Assembly: GCA_013297875.1 (NCBI GenBank)
Contig: JAAFIW010000001.1
Coordinates: 310,001 to 374,000 of the forward strand
Length of the DNA stretch: 64,000 nt
Direction: 5' to 3'
DNA from: Comamonadaceae bacterium
GTDB lineage: Bacteria > Pseudomonadota > Gammaproteobacteria > Burkholderiales > Burkholderiaceae_C
In this document: one piece after another, positions 63,203-64,000 of the stretch
Numbering within the stretch: the first letter of the stretch is position 1
Layout of the letters: each line of letters opens with the position of its first letter
Notes under the pieces: model-generated
What the model saw: the letters and a program-made list of their open reading frames with translations, nothing else
What the model was told of the DNA's origin: nothing
Databases searched by the model: none
Position numbers and translations under genes: made by a program

Positions 63203-63870
63203 TGTTGCCACAAGACCGGTGGCGGCTTGCCTGGACGGGTGTGGGTGCAAGCGGCGACGGCGTTGCGGTGTTGCAGGCACTGCAAGCGCGCTACAGCGAA
63301 CCGCACCGCAAGTACCACACCCTGCAACATTTGGCGGAATGTCTGGCATGGCTTGACACCGCGCAGGTACTTGCAGAGCACCCACACGAAGTGGCGCTGG
63401 CGCTGTGGTTTCATGACGCGATTTACGAGGTGCATGTACAGACTGGGGTATCAGGTAACGAAGCGCGCAGCGCAGAGTGGGCAGTTAGCGCCTTGGCGCA
63501 AGCCGGTGTGGCGACACCGTCGGTAGCCCGCATCGAATCCCTGATCATGGCCACTTGCCACACCGCGCTACCCGTGACGCCAGACGAGCAGGTGCTGGTG
63601 GACATTGACCTGTCTATTCTGGGTGCAGATCCGCAGCGCTTTGCACAGTACGAGCAGCAAATCCGCGACGAATACGCGCATGTGCCTGACCCGGTTTTCA
63701 AGCCCAAGCGCCGCGAAATCCTGAGCGGGTTCCTGGCCAGGCCCCGCATCTATGCGACGGCTTATTTTTACGACGAGCTGGAGGCCAGGGCGCGTGAAAA
63801 TCTACGCACGAGCCTGTTTGCGGGGCCGTTGGCCCGCATATTTCACGCACCTACCCATCCAGGCGGCTAA
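63202..63870 (+). CDS. HD-superfamily metal-dependent phosphohydrolase-like protein
   Basis: 222 residues from GTG 63202. YHTLQHLAECL and LWFHDAIYEV give the His and His-Asp metal ligands of a predicted HD-type hydrolase family (COG4339-like). VDIDLSILGADPQRFAQYEQQIRDEYAHV is a conserved block of that family. Substrate unknown. The start overlaps the preceding stop; the 3' end overlaps the convergent partial gene by 20 bases. Confidence 0.78.
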   Translation: MLPQDRWRLAWTGVGASGDGVAVLQALQARYSEPHRKYHTLQHLAECLAWLDTAQVLAEHPHEVALALWFHDAIYEVHVQTGVSGNEARSAEWAVSALAQAGVATPSVARIESLIMATCHTALPVTPDEQVLVDIDLSILGADPQRFAQYEQQIRDEYAHVPDPVFKPKRREILSGFLARPRIYATAYFYDELEARARENLRTSLFAGPLARIFHAPTHPGG

Positions 63871-64000
63871 TCAGATTGACCGCGTGCTGAAAATACTGTT
63901 GTGCCAGCGCCTGGTCGGCAGCAAATGTGCTCTGGAAGGCGCGGGAACACGCTGAATGCGGCGCGCGCGGCGAGGTGGCCAGCGCCATCACGGCCTGCGC
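63851..64000 (-). CDS. Partial gene, unknown (C-terminal end)
   Basis: An open frame enters from the right edge and ends at TAG 63853-63851. The visible part reads DQALAQQYFQHAVNLISRLDG at its end, with high-GC codon choice typical of real genes here. Too little to identify; it converges on the HD-domain gene. Confidence 0.45.
   Translation of the reverse strand, partial: AQAVMALATSPRAPHSACSRAFQSTFAADQALAQQYFQHAVNLISRLDG

Overview
The window looks like chromosomal DNA of a high-GC betaproteobacterium, most likely order Burkholderiales, family Comamonadaceae (Rhodoferax/Polaromonas/Acidovorax-like). The grounds are the str-S10 ribosomal gene layout, the neighbours hemB/hemJ and ilvE/zinc-finger protein/heptosyltransferase, and protein sequences typical of that family. 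The genus is inference. No rRNA, tRNA or CRISPR array was seen.

Layout. 1-8.5 kb: minus-strand S10/str operon (rpsL-rpsG-fusA-tuf-rpsJ-rplC-rplD-rplW-rplB-rpsS-rplV-rpsC), with a good rpsL promoter and a second candidate promoter inside a hairpin between rpsJ and rplC. 8.5-16.5 kb: cell wall, envelope and haem genes (D,D-carboxypeptidase, VanZ-like protein, hemJ, hemB, CorA-like transporter, alr), with a candidate small RNA between hemJ and hemB. 16.3-25.8 kb: an orphan MqsA-like antitoxin, an oligopeptide-type binding protein, sbcD-sbcC, an EamA exporter and a ketopantoate-reductase-like gene. 26-34.2 kb: a minus-strand meta-cleavage operon for homoprotocatechuate (hpaG1, G2, E, D, F, H, I), interrupted by a vapBC toxin-antitoxin pair, with hpaG1 carrying an in-frame stop. 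34.3-42.6 kb: LysR regulator and reductase, radA, phosphoesterase, ogt, an AraC regulator, a VOC protein, a GNAT remnant and a small accessory gene group. 42.7-50.3 kb: a MalT/LuxR-type regulator, a hemerythrin-like protein, ilvE and a heptosyltransferase, with one AT-rich membrane gene inserted beside ilvE. 50.5-64 kb: a DUF1631 protein, a PduO-type adenosyltransferase, a MarR regulator, a flavin reductase, nicX/nicD-like genes for 2,5-dihydroxypyridine breakdown, an acyl-CoA dehydrogenase family protein, two membrane proteins, an M14 peptidase and several uncharacterised proteins.

The most unusual signal is the density of short dispersed repeats. One family of about 50 bp, built from three consecutive small inverted repeats around a core close to ATAGCTGCTTGAGCA, occurs at least 17 times. 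Several intergenic copies abut stop codons. Seven copies lie inside genes (alr, sbcC twice, hpaF, hpaG1, nicX, and the signal peptide of the M14 peptidase). All four sense-strand coding copies are read in the same frame and have lost the TGA that this frame carries in most intergenic copies. Other repeat types present are a nested ATGACA-ATGAC element (two copies), a GGGTCAGA inverted repeat, CGCAGAGG inverted repeats (two copies), CCCTCTCCC-type palindromes (one encoding the C-terminus of HpaD), and two MITE-like elements, one flanked by CTAG duplications.

How the genes work together: HpaD, E, F, G, H and I would convert 3,4-dihydroxyphenylacetate to pyruvate and succinate semialdehyde. The nic-like genes would open 2,5-dihydroxypyridine and deformylate the product under MarR control. 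HemB and HemJ are early and late steps of haem synthesis.
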